Assembly: GCF_014692675.1 (NCBI RefSeq)
Contig: NZ_JABFCZ010000038.1
Coordinates: forward strand, 1 to 32,935
DNA from: Roseibium aggregatum
Lineage (GTDB): Bacteria; Pseudomonadota; Alphaproteobacteria; Rhizobiales; Stappiaceae
Length of the DNA stretch: 32,935 bases
Direction: 5' to 3'
The notes under the pieces are model-generated. The model was given only the letters and a program-made list of their open reading frames with translations, had not been told where the DNA came from and made no database searches. Of the stretch, positions 16,343 through 23,915 are shown piece after piece. Numbering within the stretch: position 1 is the first letter of the stretch; each line of letters opens with the position of its first letter. The position numbers were made by a program, and so were the translations under genes.

Positions 16343-16552
16343 ATGGCGACAGGAAAACGCGTAGTCGGTGCAGCGATCGGCCTTGGTGTGGCGGCAGCCG
16401 CCCTTGCGGTGCTGCTCATGAGCGGCGAGCGGGAGGCCCCGCATCAGATCAAGCTGGAAAAAGGCGTCTATCAGGGCAAGGCCGATACGCCCCTGCCTCC
16501 GGGAACGGACAGCGCCCTGCGCCAGCGCGGGCTGCTGCAACGGGCCGACTAG
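16343..16552 (+). CDS. Small single-span membrane protein of the fdh operon
   Basis: A 69-residue protein of unknown function. Residues about 6-26 (RVVGAAIGLGVAAAALAVLL) form one transmembrane helix or uncleaved signal anchor. The rest is hydrophilic, with APHQIKLEKGVYQGKAD and DSALRQRGLLQR. It sits 24 bases before the cytochrome b subunit and after the palindromic repeat. Its position suggests an accessory or assembly role in the membrane-bound enzyme. The ATG follows a weak GGACAGG site. Confidence 0.65.
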   Translation: MATGKRVVGAAIGLGVAAAALAVLLMSGEREAPHQIKLEKGVYQGKADTPLPPGTDSALRQRGLLQRAD

Positions 16553-16576
16553 ACGCTTGCCGAAACGGAGGATGCA

Positions 16577-17707
16577 ATGACCCGGACCGCGCCGAATGGA
16601 GTTTTGTTAAGGGCCTTTCTCGCCTTGAGCCTGGTCGTCTTCGCGCTCGCCGGCGATCCGGCCGCGGCTCAGACGTCGCGCGCGCCGAACGCGGCTTCGA
16701 CGGAAACGCCGGTCGGCGGCGCGGTTCCGGGCGACACGCTGGGCACCACCTCGGATTCCGACTACTGGCGCGCGGTGCGCCACGGCCTTCAGGGCAATGT
16801 CTCCATTCCCGACAAGAAGGCCGGAACCCTGGTCCAGTCGGAAGGCGAGGCCTGGCGCTCGTTTCGCAACGGACCGCTGGCGCTCTATGCCAGCTGGGCG
16901 CTGCTCGGCACCATCGTCCTCCTCGGCCTGTTCTACGCCATCCGGGGCCGTATCCGGATCGAGCACGGCAAGTCCGACCGGACCATCACCCGCTTCAAGG
17001 CCGTGGAACGCTTTGGCCACTGGATGACCGCCGTCTCATTCGTCATCCTCGGCCTGACCGGGTTGAATGTCCTCTATGGACGCTATGTGCTCAAGCCGAT
17101 ACTCAGCGACAGCATCTTCGGCTTCATCTCGCAGATGGGCAAGTACCTGCACAACTATCTCGCCTTCGCCTTCATGGCGGGGCTGGCGATGATCTTCATC
17201 ATGTGGGTGCGCCATAACCTGCCGGACCGGACCGACATCAAGTGGATCCTCCAGGGCGGCGGCATCTTTTCGAAAAAGCTGCATCCGCCGGCGAAGAAGT
17301 TCAACGCCGGCCAGAAGGTGATCTTCTGGCTCGTGATCATCTGCGGCGTGTCTCTCTCCCTGTCGGGCTGGGCGCTCTTGTTCCCGTTCACCACCCATTT
17401 CTTTGCCGGCACCTTTGCCAAGGTCAACCTGATCTTCGGCACGGATCTGCCGGCGGCGCTGACCGCGCTGCAGGAGCAGCAGCTTAACTCGCTGTGGCAT
17501 TCGATCATGGCTGTCTTCATGATCTGCGTGATCCTGGCCCACATCTACATCGGCTCCATCGGCATGGAAGGGGCGTTCGATGCCATGGGCTCCGGCGAGG
17601 TCGACCTCAACTGGGCGAAGGAACACCATTCGATCTGGGTGGAGGAGCACGAGGCGGACATCCACAAGACCTCCGGTTCCGGAGGCGCGCCGCAGCCGGC
17701 CGAATGA
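16577..17707 (+). CDS. Formate dehydrogenase cytochrome b556 (gamma) subunit
   Basis: A 376-residue integral membrane cytochrome. An N-terminal signal (hydrophobic segment ending AAAQT) is followed by a periplasmic stretch of about 85 residues, one helix near 105-120, then the four-helix b-type core. Likely haem ligands are histidines in RFGHWMTAVSF, KYLHNYLAFAF and NSLWHSIMAVF with CVILAHIYIG. It passes electrons from FdhB to quinone. GGAGG precedes the ATG. The C-terminal NWAKEHHSIWVEEHE tail is usual for the family. It corresponds to fdhC/fdoI/fdnI depending on nomenclature, so no symbol is given. Confidence 0.92.
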   Translation: MTRTAPNGVLLRAFLALSLVVFALAGDPAAAQTSRAPNAASTETPVGGAVPGDTLGTTSDSDYWRAVRHGLQGNVSIPDKKAGTLVQSEGEAWRSFRNGPLALYASWALLGTIVLLGLFYAIRGRIRIEHGKSDRTITRFKAVERFGHWMTAVSFVILGLTGLNVLYGRYVLKPILSDSIFGFISQMGKYLHNYLAFAFMAGLAMIFIMWVRHNLPDRTDIKWILQGGGIFSKKLHPPAKKFNAGQKVIFWLVIICGVSLSLSGWALLFPFTTHFFAGTFAKVNLIFGTDLPAALTALQEQQLNSLWHSIMAVFMICVILAHIYIGSIGMEGAFDAMGSGEVDLNWAKEHHSIWVEEHEADIHKTSGSGGAPQPAE

Positions 17708-17732
17708 CCGTCCTCAAACCCGGAGATGTCTC

Positions 17733-17858
17733 ATGAAAGTGTTCCTGGCAGCCGTCCTGTGCATGGGGCTCATCGCCGCCGCGGCCGGCTACACGCTCGT
17801 CAACACCGACCGGTCGTCCCGAACGGTATTTTCCAGTCACTCCGTGCGGTTTTTGTGA
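17733..17858 (+). CDS. 41-residue membrane or secreted microprotein downstream of the cytochrome b subunit
   Basis: The ORF starts MKVFLAAVLCMGLIAAAAGY and ends SSHSVRFL. It consists almost entirely of one hydrophobic helix or signal peptide plus about 20 polar residues. It lies 25 bases after the cytochrome gene with CGGAGA upstream. I recall similar tiny proteins with a terminal Ser-x-Val-Arg-Leu pattern in other alphaproteobacteria, but could not check. It may be a small structural or stabilising subunit of the membrane enzyme; function is unknown. Confidence 0.55.
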   Translation: MKVFLAAVLCMGLIAAAAGYTLVNTDRSSRTVFSSHSVRFL

Positions 17859-17909
17859 GAGATGAAATCAGCGGTAACGGATACATATTTGCAGTCCGTC
17901 TGTAGGAAC

Positions 17910-18743
17910 TTACACCACCACCCGATCCGCATGCGAGAACACCTCGAAGGCGTTGTTCCGCGCGACCGCGACGATGGTGATCCCGGCCGCTTCGGCGGTG
18001 CGGACGGCGAGCGCCGTGGGGGCGGAGACGGCGACGAGGACGGGGGTGCCTATGGCGGCCGCCTTCTGGACCATTTCCACCGAGACCCGGCTCGTCAGCA
18101 GGATGATGCCGTCATGGGCGGGTCGTCTTTGCCGGGCAAGGGCGCCGGCGAGCTTGTCGAGGGCATTGTGGCGGCCGACGTCCTCGCGGATTTCGACGAG
18201 GCCGGCGTCCGGTTCCCAGTAGCCGGCGGCATGAACTGCGCTGGTTTCCGCATGCAGGGTCTGGGCATCGAACAGGACCTGCTGGGCGCCGAGGATGGCT
18301 TCCGCCTGGAAGGTGTTTCCGCCCGCGACCCGCTTCGGCACGGGCACCGCATCGGCAAGGCTTTCAACGCCGCATAACCCGCAGCCGGTCGGGCCTGCGA
18401 TCCGCCGGCGGCGGTCGAGGAACTGCCGGGTGGCCGAACCGTCGAGCCAGATGCGCACGTCGATCCCCTTGTCTTCCACGGAGATGTCGACGGAGCGGAT
18501 CTGGTCGCAGGTTTCGATCTGGCCCTCGGTCAGGCTGAAGCCGTAGGCGAAGTCCTCCAGGTCGTTGGGTGTGGCCATCATGACCGCATGCGTGGTGCCG
18601 TTGAAGGTGAGCGCGATAGCGGTTTCCTCGGGGATCGCGCGCATGCCGTCCGCCGCCTGGCCGCTGTTCCAGACGACCGTCTTAGTCCGGTACGCGGAGG
18701 CGTCCGGACCGATCGTCGCGATATCTTCGGCCAGCTTGAACAT
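17910..18743 (-). CDS. fdhD: Formate dehydrogenase accessory sulfurtransferase FdhD
   Basis: A 277-residue cytoplasmic protein that transfers sulfur from IscS to the Mo/W-bis-MGD cofactor, needed for active formate dehydrogenase. The catalytic CGLC motif is at Cys121-Cys124 in TGCGLCGVE. Other family blocks are MMATPNDLEDFAYGFSLTEG, HAAGYW...DVGRHNALDKL and LTSRVSVEMVQKAA. It converges on the fdhAB-cytochrome operon and is transcribed in the same direction as the HTH/PBP regulator gene upstream. The ribosome binding site is weak. It is the only fdhD-type gene here and may serve both dehydrogenases. Confidence 0.95.
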   Translation of the reverse strand: MFKLAEDIATIGPDASAYRTKTVVWNSGQAADGMRAIPEETAIALTFNGTTHAVMMATPNDLEDFAYGFSLTEGQIETCDQIRSVDISVEDKGIDVRIWLDGSATRQFLDRRRRIAGPTGCGLCGVESLADAVPVPKRVAGGNTFQAEAILGAQQVLFDAQTLHAETSAVHAAGYWEPDAGLVEIREDVGRHNALDKLAGALARQRRPAHDGIILLTSRVSVEMVQKAAAIGTPVLVAVSAPTALAVRTAEAAGITIVAVARNNAFEVFSHADRVVV

Positions 18744-18786
18744 GAACCGACTATAGCGCAGGAATTTACGGTCGCACGAGAAAAAA

Positions 18787-18800
18787 GCGTAAAAACACGT
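18787..18800. promoter_or_regulatory. GCGTAAAAAC motif upstream of fdhD
   Basis: GCGTAAAAACACGT between the regulator stop and the fdhD start. Its first ten bases are identical to 12043-12052 in the dyad upstream of the fdh structural genes. It lies 44-57 bases before the fdhD ATG, a sensible operator position. Sharing of the site is seen; binding by the neighbouring regulator is inferred. Confidence 0.45.
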
Positions 18801-18835
18801 AATTTCAGCAGATAATGCGACGCAGGTTCGGTCGG

Positions 18836-19759
18836 TCAGGCGCCGTTGAAATGAACCTGGCCCAGGCCGGATATGTCGTACCCGGTCAGAGCGGCTGCCT
18901 TGTCGCGGAAATCGGCGGTCCGTGCGAAGGTGAACAGCTTTTGCAGGGGCGGGTCGAACCATTCGCGCCGGCGCAGCAGGATGTCGAACCGCTCCCGGAC
19001 GACCGGCACGAAGTCCAGCCGGTACTGATGGGCGCTGCATTTCAGGCCGAAGGCGGCATCCGCCTGGCCGTCCGCAACCGCAAGGGCCGCATCGCTTTCC
19101 GACCGGGCCGGGCGCACAAAGCTGATGTCGTGGCCCTTGGGGAAGATCTCCCCCAGATACTGGGTGAGCAGCACCTGGCTGCCCGCCTTTTCCTGGCGCG
19201 GAACCACCGTTTTGCCCGAGAGGTCCTTCAGCGTCTGGATCGCCTTCGGGTTTCCGGCGGGAACCAGGATGCCGCGCTCGCGCCAGGCCCACTCGACCAG
19301 CGCAACCGGTTCACTGTCCATGGCCGGCAGGAGGGCCGGCACGTTCCAGCTTTTAGTTCCGGGGTCGAAGATATGCAGGCCCGCGGCAATTCCCTCGGTC
19401 CGGGCAAAGCGCTCCAGGCCGTCGATGCTGCCGTCCATGAAGGTGGCCAGGCCGGAGTTGGATTCTCTCAGCGCCCATTCCAGCAGCGGATCGTGGCTGC
19501 CGAGGATGACGTTGGGTGCATGGACGGGGGCGGTCGCACCGGAGATCGTGCCGTGGCCCTTCAGCCAGGAATAGATCGCGTTGCGGTCGAACAGCCATTT
19601 CCCGAGCGCCCGGGTGCCGGGGATCTCGCCGGCCGAGGCAAGCTCATAGATCTTGCGTTCCCGGACATGAAGCAGCGAAGCCACCTGTTTCGTAGTGAAG
19701 AACTTTTTCGAAAGTTCGTCCAGTTCGGCGGCGTCGTTTGTCGTGTCGGTCTCGGCCAT
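18836..19759 (-). CDS. HTH (excisionase/MerR-type) regulator with PBP-like sensor domain
   Basis: A 307-residue cytoplasmic transcription factor. Residues about 22-67 form an excisionase-type helix-turn-helix (TTKQVASLLHVRERKIYELA, then GTRALGKWLFDRNAIYSWL). The remainder, about 84-295, is a PBP-like domain (PF12727 type), with VILGSHDPLLEWAL, LVPAGNPKAIQTLKDL and SGKTVVPRQEKAGSQVLL. Related proteins are commonly linked to molybdoenzymes and may sense molybdate, tungstate or a pathway ligand; the ligand here is unknown. It lies just upstream of fdhD on the same strand. ATG at 19759 follows GGGGGCG. It probably controls fdhD and the fdh structural operon. Confidence 0.85.
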   Translation of the reverse strand: MAETDTTNDAAELDELSKKFFTTKQVASLLHVRERKIYELASAGEIPGTRALGKWLFDRNAIYSWLKGHGTISGATAPVHAPNVILGSHDPLLEWALRESNSGLATFMDGSIDGLERFARTEGIAAGLHIFDPGTKSWNVPALLPAMDSEPVALVEWAWRERGILVPAGNPKAIQTLKDLSGKTVVPRQEKAGSQVLLTQYLGEIFPKGHDISFVRPARSESDAALAVADGQADAAFGLKCSAHQYRLDFVPVVRERFDILLRRREWFDPPLQKLFTFARTADFRDKAAALTGYDISGLGQVHFNGA

Positions 19760-19965
19760 CAAGAGCGGCGCCCCCTTTTTCGAGTCTTTCGTTTGGGCCA
19801 GCTTTTTGCGTGGGGACTGTTTAGTTTCTTTCCCCAGTCACGGCAATCGTTTGATGCCGTCTTCCGGATCATACCCGGTTTACATTTCTATTTTGAATTT
19901 CCGTGGGTTGCATTCGTTTTGCGCAGACCGGGCGACCATTACTGACGCAGGGGCAGATTTGGGCG

Positions 19966-19992
19966 GTCTTTCCGAAAAACAGGCAGAAAGAC
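19966..19992. promoter_or_regulatory. Inverted repeat upstream of the response-regulator gene
   Basis: GTCTTTC (19966-19972) and GAAAGAC (19986-19992), exact 7-bp arms with a 13-base spacer, about 40 bases upstream of the possible sigma-54 promoter at 20030-20045. It could be an activator site or a hairpin. It does not match the dyads upstream of the transporter gene. Confidence 0.25.
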
Positions 19993-20029
19993 TGATTTTT
20001 CTTGCGAAAACCTGAGAAATTTCCTCATA

Positions 20030-20045
20030 TGGCCCGAAATAAGCT
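20030..20045 (+). promoter_or_regulatory. Possible sigma-54 (-24/-12) promoter of the two-component operon
   Basis: TGGCCCG (20030-20036) and AGCT form a GG-N10-GC arrangement (GG 20031-20032, GC 20043-20044), about 30 bases before the response-regulator ATG. The -24 element is good; the -12 element reads AAGCT rather than TTGCT. This would imply autoregulation by the encoded activator. Confidence 0.35.
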
Positions 20046-20074
20046 AAGAAAATCAGCATTGTGGGAGGGGCAGG

Positions 20075-21463
20075 ATGGGAGGCCGGTCTGCGACCAGATC
20101 CATCGAACACCATCGTGAACCGGAATTCGGACCCTGGCTGGAACGGGCCGCGATCCTGATCGTCGACGACGAACCGGGCATGCGGAATTTTCTCGTCCGC
20201 ACGCTTCAGCCTTATTGCCGGACGGTCGATGAGGCAGGCGACACCGGCGAAGCCTCGGCCAAACTCGATGCCCATCACTATGACGTGGTGATCCTCGACA
20301 ATATCATGCCGGGCAAGAACGGTGTGGAATGGCTTGCCGAGCAGCGCCGGATCGGTTTCTTCGCCGATGCGATCCTGATGACGGCCTACGCGGATCTTGA
20401 AACCGCAATCGGGGCGCTGAGGGCCGGCGCTATGGATTTCATCCTGAAGCCGTTCCGGTCCAACCAGTTGCTCAATGCCGTGGCCCGGTGCCTGGACCGT
20501 TCCACCCTGTTCCGGGAAAACCAGCTTCTGCGCCACCAGTTGCAGGCGACCTCCGACCACCTGCTGCTCAGGGACAAGCTGATCGGCCATTCCCGGCAGA
20601 TTTCCCAAATTCGCGAAACCATCGCCCGGGTCGCGCCGCTGCCGACGTCGGTTCTGATTACGGGTGAGTCCGGCACGGGCAAGGAGGTTGCCGCCCGCTC
20701 CGTCCATGAGCTGTCCGAGCGGGCCGACAAGCCGTTCGTGCCGGTCAACTGCGCGGCGATCCCGAGCGACATGATCGAGGCGGAACTGTTCGGCCACCTG
20801 AAGGGTGCCTTTACCGGGGCCGGAGCGGCGCGCGACGGGTTGTTCATGCATGCCCAGGGCGGCACGCTGTTCCTGGATGAGATCGGCGACCTGCCCCTCG
20901 CCCTGCAAAGCAAGCTTCTGCGCGCCATCGAGGACCGACGGGTCCGCCCGGTGGGGTCTGAACGCGAGGTGCCGGTGGACCTGCGCTTCGTCTTCGCCAC
21001 CAATGCGGACCTGAAGGCGGCGGTGGACGCCGGACGGTTCCGAGCCGATCTCTTCTATCGTATCAACGTGCTGCAGCTCGAAATGCCGCCGCTGCGGGAG
21101 CGGGGCTCCGACATCGAGGAACTGGCCGCACTCTTCATGCAGAAGCTTGCAAAACAGCTCGGCATGCCGCCGGTGCCCATGGGCGAGGACGTGGTCGCAG
21201 GACTGCTTGCCTATGACTGGCCGGGCAATGTGCGCGAGCTGCGCAACATGATCGAGCGCTCGCTGATCCTCGGCCGGTTTCCGGAGGAATTCCGCGGACA
21301 GGACCGGCCGGAAACGGCCGACAGCGAAACGCTGGAGGACGTGGAAAAGCGTCACATCCTGATCGTTCTCGACCAGAGCGGCGGCAACCGGGCGGAGGCG
21401 GCGCGCCGCCTCGGCATCGCGCGCAAGACCATCGACCGCAAGCTCGCCGCCTGGCATGTCTAA
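20075..21463 (+). CDS. Sigma-54-dependent response regulator, NtrC family
   Basis: A 462-residue transcriptional activator. The receiver domain (about 25-140) has the acidic pair Asp31-Asp32, phospho-acceptor Asp75 (VVILDNIMPG) and a conserved Lys in ILKPF. The AAA+ domain has Walker A GESGTGKE at 197-204, the sigma-54 contact loop GAFTGA at 244-249 and Walker B TLFLDEIGDLPL. The C-terminal Fis-type HTH is NRAEAARRLGIARKTIDRKL. GGGAGG precedes the ATG. It overlaps the kinase gene by eight bases. A candidate target with a sigma-54 promoter and two dyads lies upstream of the transporter gene downstream of the kinase. Confidence 0.95.
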   Translation: MGGRSATRSIEHHREPEFGPWLERAAILIVDDEPGMRNFLVRTLQPYCRTVDEAGDTGEASAKLDAHHYDVVILDNIMPGKNGVEWLAEQRRIGFFADAILMTAYADLETAIGALRAGAMDFILKPFRSNQLLNAVARCLDRSTLFRENQLLRHQLQATSDHLLLRDKLIGHSRQISQIRETIARVAPLPTSVLITGESGTGKEVAARSVHELSERADKPFVPVNCAAIPSDMIEAELFGHLKGAFTGAGAARDGLFMHAQGGTLFLDEIGDLPLALQSKLLRAIEDRRVRPVGSEREVPVDLRFVFATNADLKAAVDAGRFRADLFYRINVLQLEMPPLRERGSDIEELAALFMQKLAKQLGMPPVPMGEDVVAGLLAYDWPGNVRELRNMIERSLILGRFPEEFRGQDRPETADSETLEDVEKRHILIVLDQSGGNRAEAARRLGIARKTIDRKLAAWHV

Positions 21464-23504
21464 GATGGGCCAATTCAGTGCGGATGCGTCCGCACCGCAG
21501 CGGCAGGTCAAGCCGCGCCGGGGCCGGCTGTCGGTCCGCGTGCGGCTGCTCGCCATCGCCCTTCTTCCGACGCTGGTGGTGCTTCCCCTGTTTCTCGGCT
21601 GGGCGATGGTGCGATGGAACACCAAGTTCGACAGCCTGTTGAAGACCAAGGTCAACGGTGACCTGACCATTGCCCATCAGTATTTCTCTCGCATCCTGGA
21701 ACACTCCGGGGAGAAGATCGATGCCCTCGGCCGTTCCGCTGAATTCCGCGACCTGGTCGGACGAAGCGACCCGGACGCACTCTCCGGTCTCCTGGAGCGG
21801 CGGCGCCGGGAGATGGGGCTCGATTTCCTCTATCTGGTCCGCGGCAACGGCGAGGTTCAGGCAGCCTCGCCCGAAGCTGCGCGGCCGCCGCTTTCAAGGG
21901 ATTGGCCGATCATTGCCAAGGCGATGGCCGGAACGCCGGCAACAGGCGTCGATATCTTCGGTCCCGACGATCTTGCCGCCATATCTTCTGACCTTGCGGA
22001 GCGGGCGAAACTGGAACTCATCCCCACTCCCAATGCGGTTCCCAGTGACCGCAGGTTTGAGAACCGGGGCATGATCGTGCACACGGCAAGTCCGGTTGAT
22101 TTGCCCGGTGTGCCGCCGGCGGCGCTGGTGGGCGGGCTGCTGCTCAACCAGAACCTGGTCTTCATCGACACCATCAACGATCTGGTCTACCGCCAGGCCA
22201 GCCTGCCGGAGGGCAGCCAGGGGACCGCGACCCTGTTTCTGGACGATGTGCGCGTCAGCACCAATGTGCGCCTGTTTGAAAACCGCAGGGCGCTGGGGAC
22301 CCGGGTGTCGGCGGCGGTGCGCAAGCGGGTCCTCGACGAAGGTCGGACCTGGCTCGATAGAGCCTTCGTGGTCAACGACTGGTACATCTCCGCCTATGAG
22401 CCGATTATCGACAGCCGCGGCGCACGGGTCGGCATGCTCTATGTGGGCTTTCTCGAAGCCCCGTTCATGGCGGCCAAGGTAGGTACCATCGCGGCCCTCG
22501 TGGTCGGCTTTCTGGTGGTGACCGCCGGCAGTGTGCCTCTGTTCCTGCGCTGGGCTCGCGGCGTGTTCGAACCGCTGGAGCGAATGACCGACACCATCGG
22601 CCGCGTCGAGCACGGCGACCTCGGCGCCCGGACCGGGGCGACCGGCGACAGCGACGAGATCGCCCGTGTCGCCGGTCATCTGGACGACCTGCTCGACCAG
22701 GTCCAGGAACGGGACCGGCAGCTTCGCACCTGGAACGAGGAACTGAACACCCGCGTCGAGGAGCGCACGCAGGATCTGCAAATGGCGAACCGGCAGCTCG
22801 AGGAGCGGACCAAACAGCTCATCATGTCGGAGAAGCTCGCAGCGATCGGGGAGATCACCGCAGGTGTCGCCCACGAGATCAACAATCCGATTGCGGTTAT
22901 CCAGGGCAATCTGGAGGTGCTGCGCATGGTGCTTGGGGAGAAGGCGGATGCAGCGGCGACAGAGATGAAGCTTATCGACGAACAGGTGGATCGCATCAAC
23001 CAGATCGTCATGAAGCTCCTGCAATTCGCCAAGCCGGACGAATATGCCGGCTACGCCGACCGGCAGGCTCCGGACGAGGTGATCTCTGACTGCATCCCGC
23101 TTGTCCGCCACCTGTTGCGCAAGACCGAGATCGACGTGATCCGCGACAGCCAGGCTACCCGCACAGTGCTCATGAACCGCACCGAACTGCAGCAGATCCT
23201 GATCAACCTTATCGTCAACGCGATCCACGCTATGCCCGATGGCGGCCGGCTGACCCTGTCGTCGCGTGACGAGGACAGCGACGGCGCGGAGGGTGTCACC
23301 GTCATCATCAGCGACACCGGCATCGGCATGCCGGCGGATGTGGTCGCCCGGATCTTCGATCCCTTCTACACCACCAAGACCCGTCAGGGCACGGGCCTGG
23401 GCCTGTCGATCACCGAAACCCTGGTCACCCGCCAGGGCGGCAACATCCAGGTCGACAGTGTGCCGAGAAAGGGCACCACCTTCACCATTTGGCTGCCGGT
23501 TTGA
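21456..23504 (+). CDS. Membrane sensor histidine kinase (Cache-type sensor, HAMP, HisKA, HATPase)
   Basis: A 682-residue inner-membrane kinase. TM1 is at about 30-52 and TM2 at about 342-365; the roughly 290 residues between form a periplasmic sensor of double-Cache appearance, with GFENRGMIVHTASPVDLPG-like and TLFLDDVRVSTNVR segments. HAMP and coiled coil follow (about 366-455). The phospho-acceptor is His473 in VAHEINNP. ATP-binding boxes are NLIVNAIHAM (N), DTGIGMP (G1) and GTGLGLSI (G2). The ATG overlaps the response-regulator stop, so the two form a pair. From context the signal may be an extracellular carboxylate such as formate or oxalate; the sequence does not prove this. Confidence 0.93.
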   Translation: MSKMGQFSADASAPQRQVKPRRGRLSVRVRLLAIALLPTLVVLPLFLGWAMVRWNTKFDSLLKTKVNGDLTIAHQYFSRILEHSGEKIDALGRSAEFRDLVGRSDPDALSGLLERRRREMGLDFLYLVRGNGEVQAASPEAARPPLSRDWPIIAKAMAGTPATGVDIFGPDDLAAISSDLAERAKLELIPTPNAVPSDRRFENRGMIVHTASPVDLPGVPPAALVGGLLLNQNLVFIDTINDLVYRQASLPEGSQGTATLFLDDVRVSTNVRLFENRRALGTRVSAAVRKRVLDEGRTWLDRAFVVNDWYISAYEPIIDSRGARVGMLYVGFLEAPFMAAKVGTIAALVVGFLVVTAGSVPLFLRWARGVFEPLERMTDTIGRVEHGDLGARTGATGDSDEIARVAGHLDDLLDQVQERDRQLRTWNEELNTRVEERTQDLQMANRQLEERTKQLIMSEKLAAIGEITAGVAHEINNPIAVIQGNLEVLRMVLGEKADAAATEMKLIDEQVDRINQIVMKLLQFAKPDEYAGYADRQAPDEVISDCIPLVRHLLRKTEIDVIRDSQATRTVLMNRTELQQILINLIVNAIHAMPDGGRLTLSSRDEDSDGAEGVTVIISDTGIGMPADVVARIFDPFYTTKTRQGTGLGLSITETLVTRQGGNIQVDSVPRKGTTFTIWLPV

Positions 23505-23507
23505 GGA

Positions 23508-23522
23508 CGCGCCTATGGCGCG
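23508..23522 (+). terminator. Short hairpin after the kinase gene
   Basis: CGCGCC-TAT-GGCGCG just after the kinase stop. It is a compact 6-bp stem with no U-run, so it is only a possible terminator. Confidence 0.3.
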
Positions 23523-23606
23523 ACTGATTTCAGGATTCCAGATCAGCGTTCGTCTGCGCCTCACTTGTCTGGAATGACGGGAGATCAGCGAGCTCAGGCA
23601 CTCGCC

Positions 23607-23664
23607 TGGACAAAATGTCCACCCGTCCATGCCGGATTGCATGCATTTGTGGACGAAATGTCCA
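23607..23664. promoter_or_regulatory. Paired activator-binding dyads upstream of the transporter gene
   Basis: TGGACAAAATGTCCA (23607-23621) is a perfect dyad (arms TGGACA/TGTCCA). TGGACGAAATGTCCA (23650-23664) differs by one base. Their centres are 43 bases apart, about four helical turns, and they lie about 55-110 bases upstream of the -24 element. This is the usual layout of enhancer sites for an NtrC-type activator. The likely binder is the response regulator at 20075-21463 (inferred). Confidence 0.7.
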
Positions 23665-23716
23665 TTGCCTTGTGTAGCTAAAACATAATGAATTGAAAGT
23701 TAAAGGAAAATCCGTT

Positions 23717-23732
23717 TGGCGTCGATCTTGCT
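23717..23732 (+). promoter_or_regulatory. Sigma-54 promoter of the oxalate/formate-type transporter gene
   Basis: TGGCGT-CGATC-TTGCT, with GG at 23718-23719 and GC at 23730-23731 in exact GG-N10-GC spacing, close to the sigma-54 consensus TGGCAC-N5-TTGCT. Transcription should start near 23743, leaving a leader of about 170 bases. The two dyads upstream and an NtrC-type regulator encoded next door support it. Confidence 0.7.
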
Positions 23733-23915
23733 CATACATCGGCGCTGCCCGGATATGTGCGGTTCGGCAGGCGAGGAGGCCTGACCGAAGTCCGCGTGTC
23801 CGGCAGCAGGGGCATCGGGGCTTTTGAAGTCACCGCCGGGGGAGTGGGCTGCGCGCAAGCGCATGGTCCGGCCGGACAAATGCCCGACAAACCGTGCATG
23901 GGAGGAAAAAAGTGC

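Noticed and set aside
23866..23877. Perfect palindrome GTCCGGCCGGAC in the transporter leader
   Set aside because: Short self-complementary GC words are expected by chance in such DNA; it lacks the A-rich centre of the upstream dyads.
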